Below, one piece after another: positions 20,000 through 22,071 of a stretch of 22,071 nucleotides of DNA. Where the stretch lies: NCBI GenBank assembly GCA_000969725.1, contig JXSR01S005313.1; one strand, 5' to 3'. Source of the DNA: Ophiothrix spiculata (lineage: Eukaryota; Echinodermata; Ophiuroidea; Amphilepidida; Ophiotrichidae). Made by a program: the position numbers and the translations under genes. The notes beneath the pieces were generated by a model. The model was not told the DNA's origin, ran no database searches, and saw only the letters and a list, made by a program, of their open reading frames with translations. How positions within the stretch are numbered: position 1 is the stretch's first letter; every line of letters starts with the position of its first letter.

Positions 20000-20728
20000 C
20001 GGGGTCCCTACTAGTATTATCCATATTTGTTTAATTAAAATGCTAGTGATCCCGTATGATATCAGCTGCAATCCATTATACTGATGGGATCACAGTTTGA
20101 AAATTGCTACCCGAAGGGGTTGTCAGACTGTTTCAGTAACAATAGCAATACTCATTGGGTACCGATTAAAAAAAAATTACTCAGCAGCTGTAACACCTAT
20201 ACCATAAATCAAATGATGCTTTTTTTTGGGGGGGGGTATTTCGTTTAAGTCATTTAAGGTAGATTTTGACCATTGCTGAAATCAAATGACTATCAGCATG
20301 GTAATAAATTAATTAAACTGATGATATTTTTATAAGAATTTAGTTTATATTTTTGTGTTACTTGACCTGATTGATAAGTTTGAAGTGGAATAATGTTGGA
20401 CTCTGACTTATTAATAAACATTGAGTTTGAATCTACTGCATCCATGATATTGTGTATTATCCATCTTAAATTGATTTTCTTAACAATTGCTTCATCTACC
20501 CAAGTGGTAATTGAACTGCTCTCAGAGGAAACATTACAATCTAAAAGAGATAGGGCATGAGCATTGACCATATATTTGCCATATTTAAAGCACAATTCTT
20601 GATTGATTGATTCTTAATAAATGGAAGCGGCACTTTGGTCTTCATAATGAAAGGGCACACAATAATTTCTGGTCATCAAGATGGGGTTTTAGGTCCATTT
20701 TGTCATTGGCCAATTTAAAAAGCAAATG
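20000..20728. other. Non-coding stretch with a small inverted repeat
   Basis: GTGATCCC at 20046 pairs with GGGATCAC ending at 20093, and ATCAG/CTGAT pairs inside it, which makes a short hairpin. A T8G9 run lies at about 20220-20237. A 100-codon minus-strand frame (20293-20595) has no recognisable domain. Confidence 0.4.
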
Positions 20729-20736
20729 TGTCCAAT

Positions 20737-21112
20737 CCCGGGGGAGGCTACTTAGTACAAAACAGGTTATGGGGACGTGCCGCAAATTCGGGTAGCAAAA
20801 TTAGGCTTTCTGGTTTTCCAATCGGTCCTTTTTCTTCGCAAAATGAGGTATTTTGATGGGTTTTCTTTTCAAAAATTTCAGAAATTTTGGTCAAATGCCT
20901 CAAATTTTGTCATTTCTTCTCAAAATGTTAGGAAATTTTGCCAAAATAGAGCAAATTTGGACAGAAAATGAGATTGTTGATTAAATTTGGCTCAAAATTT
21001 AGAAGATTTGGTATATTGATGGGTCAATTTTTTTAAAAAATTGGTATTTGGTGGCTTTCCAAATTTCTCAGAGGCACGTCCCTACCCAAACCAAATTTAA
21101 GTACCCCCCAGG
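20737..21112. mobile_element. MITE, 376 bp, with perfect 8-bp target duplication
   Basis: TGTCCAAT flanks both sides exactly (20729-20736 and 21113-21120). The ends read inward as CCCGGGGGAGGCTACTTAG and CCTGGGGGGTACTTAAAT, and both reach the shared block GGGACGTGCC about 45 bp in. The inside is rich in AAATTTTGG/CAAAATTT motifs and is non-coding. The 8-bp target fits hAT, but the termini do not identify the superfamily by themselves. Confidence 0.8.
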
Positions 21113-21120
21113 TGTCCAAT

Positions 21121-21640
21121 GGGACTTACATAATCAAACAATCATATAAGATGAATTATTTTTATAACCTACATCTTGACTTTATGACAGTATTGCTAAT
21201 AGAATCATATGTAACAACATCTGCTGATGAAATTTGGTTCAAATTGTTTCTTTTTGGCAGCATATGGTAATTGCTTGCTTCGGGGATCCTGACCATTATT
21301 TGTAAAGGGTGCTGACCACTCTTGAACTTGAATATTTAACTCAACTTGTAATTTCATGTGAGAGAAGTTAATTACATACATTTATCTTGTATGACTACCC
21401 AATAAAGTCTAGGAAATGAGGGTGAATTTTTAGATAAGTTGGGTCTGCTTGATAAAAGGTTTTAAGTTTTGTAAATTACACAAAATATATTCAAAGTGTA
21501 TTTTACTGTTTTGCACTTATTATTTGATTTTTGACTGAAGGAATTTATTTAATTTTAAGTAAAGATAAAAATATACAAACAAACAATAACAATAACAAAA
21601 TGGACGATCAGGAACAAGTATTCTTTAAGTTCCATCCAAA
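21121..21640. other. AT-rich non-coding stretch
   Basis: No gene, RNA or repeat was recognised. Confidence 0.45.
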
Positions 21641-21642
21641 AT

Positions 21643-21726
21643 GTTAGGGTTACGGTTAGGGTTTAGAGTTAGGGTAAGGTTGGGACATGGTTTGTGAGTT
21701 AGGGTCGTGTCATGATTAGGGTTAAG
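21643..21726 (+). repeat. Degenerate telomere-like TTAGGG tract
   Basis: TTAGGG occurs at 21644, 21656, 21669, 21699 and 21716, with near-matches (TTACGG, TAAGG) between them. Animal telomeres use TTAGGG. An interstitial, decayed tract is a common find in invertebrate genomes. Confidence 0.75.
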
Positions 21727-21931
21727 TATTTGATGGGACCTAAAGTATACTTTTTCCAAAAATCAATAATCACTAAGTTTCTTCTTGAGTTTCATCTAGC
21801 ATTTTTTAATTTCTCCTTTACCACATATGTTCTTCAGCAATATCTTCAAATCTTTTTTTTCTCATTCCAACTTCTTTTTGAAATGACCCATAAGAATCCA
21901 ATAAGCCTGCTGCTATCTGATTGGTGCTCAG

Positions 21932-22047
21932 AAGCCGGTGATCAGAATCATCTGGTGCTAATAATCTGCCGCCTTGTGGCAGCTGCTTCTGCAACAATAT
22001 TATTGATGTTAGTTTCCTGGCTATTATTTAGGCATCGATGCCTCTGA
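21932..22047 (+). CDS. Candidate terminal exon with one membrane segment
   Basis: The acceptor-like GATTGGTGCTCAG ends at 21931. The exon would start with two bases (phase 1), which matches the outgoing phase of the exon at 18076-18187, and would read 37 further codons to a TGA at 22045-22047. It begins EAGDQNH and continues as a hydrophobic run of about 25 residues (VLIICRLVAAASATILLMLV), then the basic tail FRHRCL. The DNA is clearly GC-richer than the T-rich sequence just upstream, which is why the exon is placed here and not at the upstream ATG of the same frame (21712). A facilitator transporter would need two more membrane spans after the LYPS loop, so a link to the upstream exon is uncertain. 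It may also be chance, or belong to a gene continuing beyond the window. Confidence 0.3.
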
Positions 22048-22071
22048 ATATTTGGTCGGGTCTCTGGATGT

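Noticed and set aside
20046-20093. Short GTGATCCC/GGGATCAC inverted repeat taken as a terminator or regulatory hairpin
   Set aside because: The pairing is short and interrupted; such repeats are expected by chance in a window of this size.
20607-20971. Two plus-strand frames of 62 and 64 codons
   Set aside because: They lie largely in, or cross into, the element at 20737-21112 and have no domain.
1-22071. LTR retroelement, Polinton, CRISPR array or bacterial operon
   Set aside because: No long terminal direct repeats, no reverse transcriptase, integrase or capsid-like frame, no regular spacer-repeat pattern and no gene-dense stretch was seen.

Overview
This window looks like AT-rich, mostly non-coding DNA from the nucleus of an animal. 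It is probably a marine invertebrate; an echinoderm-, hemichordate- or lancelet-like genome fits the repeat types, but the sequence does not settle this. The evidence is the absence of long open frames, a splice-flanked exon candidate, tRNA-derived SINE heads with intact Pol III A and B boxes, a LINE tail ending in (GATT)n after AATAAA, many short inverted-repeat DNA transposons (MITEs), and a telomere-like TTAGGG tract. No bacterial gene, operon or CRISPR array is present. The likeliest setting is one or more large introns plus intergenic DNA.

Layout. Bases 1-2300 are AT-rich and nearly featureless. From 2305 to 3430 a diverged tandem repeat (unit about 410 bp) is split by a GC-richer MITE (2968-3335). 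Another MITE follows at 4107-4544. A 72-bp minisatellite fills 4680-5892. A third inverted-repeat element lies at 7831-8425. From 10380 to 14260 there is an irregular array of five units that share a conserved core of about 105 bp. Three mobile elements lie inside it: a CRE-bearing MITE, and two TTAA-flanked elements, the larger with a long internal hairpin carrying six octamer motifs. A TAA-flanked, PIF/Harbinger-like MITE lies at 14271-14659. A second, inverted copy of the CRE-bearing MITE is at 14965-15225.

The part from 15.5 kb on is more varied. It holds an unrecognised 156-codon frame, a LINE 3' end, a tRNA-Thr-like gene at the edge of a 400-bp palindrome, and a hAT-like MITE with imperfect 8-bp target duplications. 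Next come the best exon candidate (18076-18187), a hairpin, and a 118-bp satellite rich in AGGTCA half-sites. A pogo/Tigger-like MITE is inserted in that satellite, and a SINE is inserted in that MITE. An element with a perfect 8-bp target duplication (20737-21112), the TTAGGG-like tract and a possible terminal exon (21932-22047) close the window.

The only plausible protein-coding evidence is the exon at 18076-18187 and, more weakly, the hydrophobic exon at 21932-22047. Their splice phases are compatible on the plus strand, so they could belong to one membrane-protein gene with an intron of about 3.7 kb. A recurring theme is local tandem duplication followed by transposon insertion. In two places the sister repeat unit acts as an internal record of the empty site.
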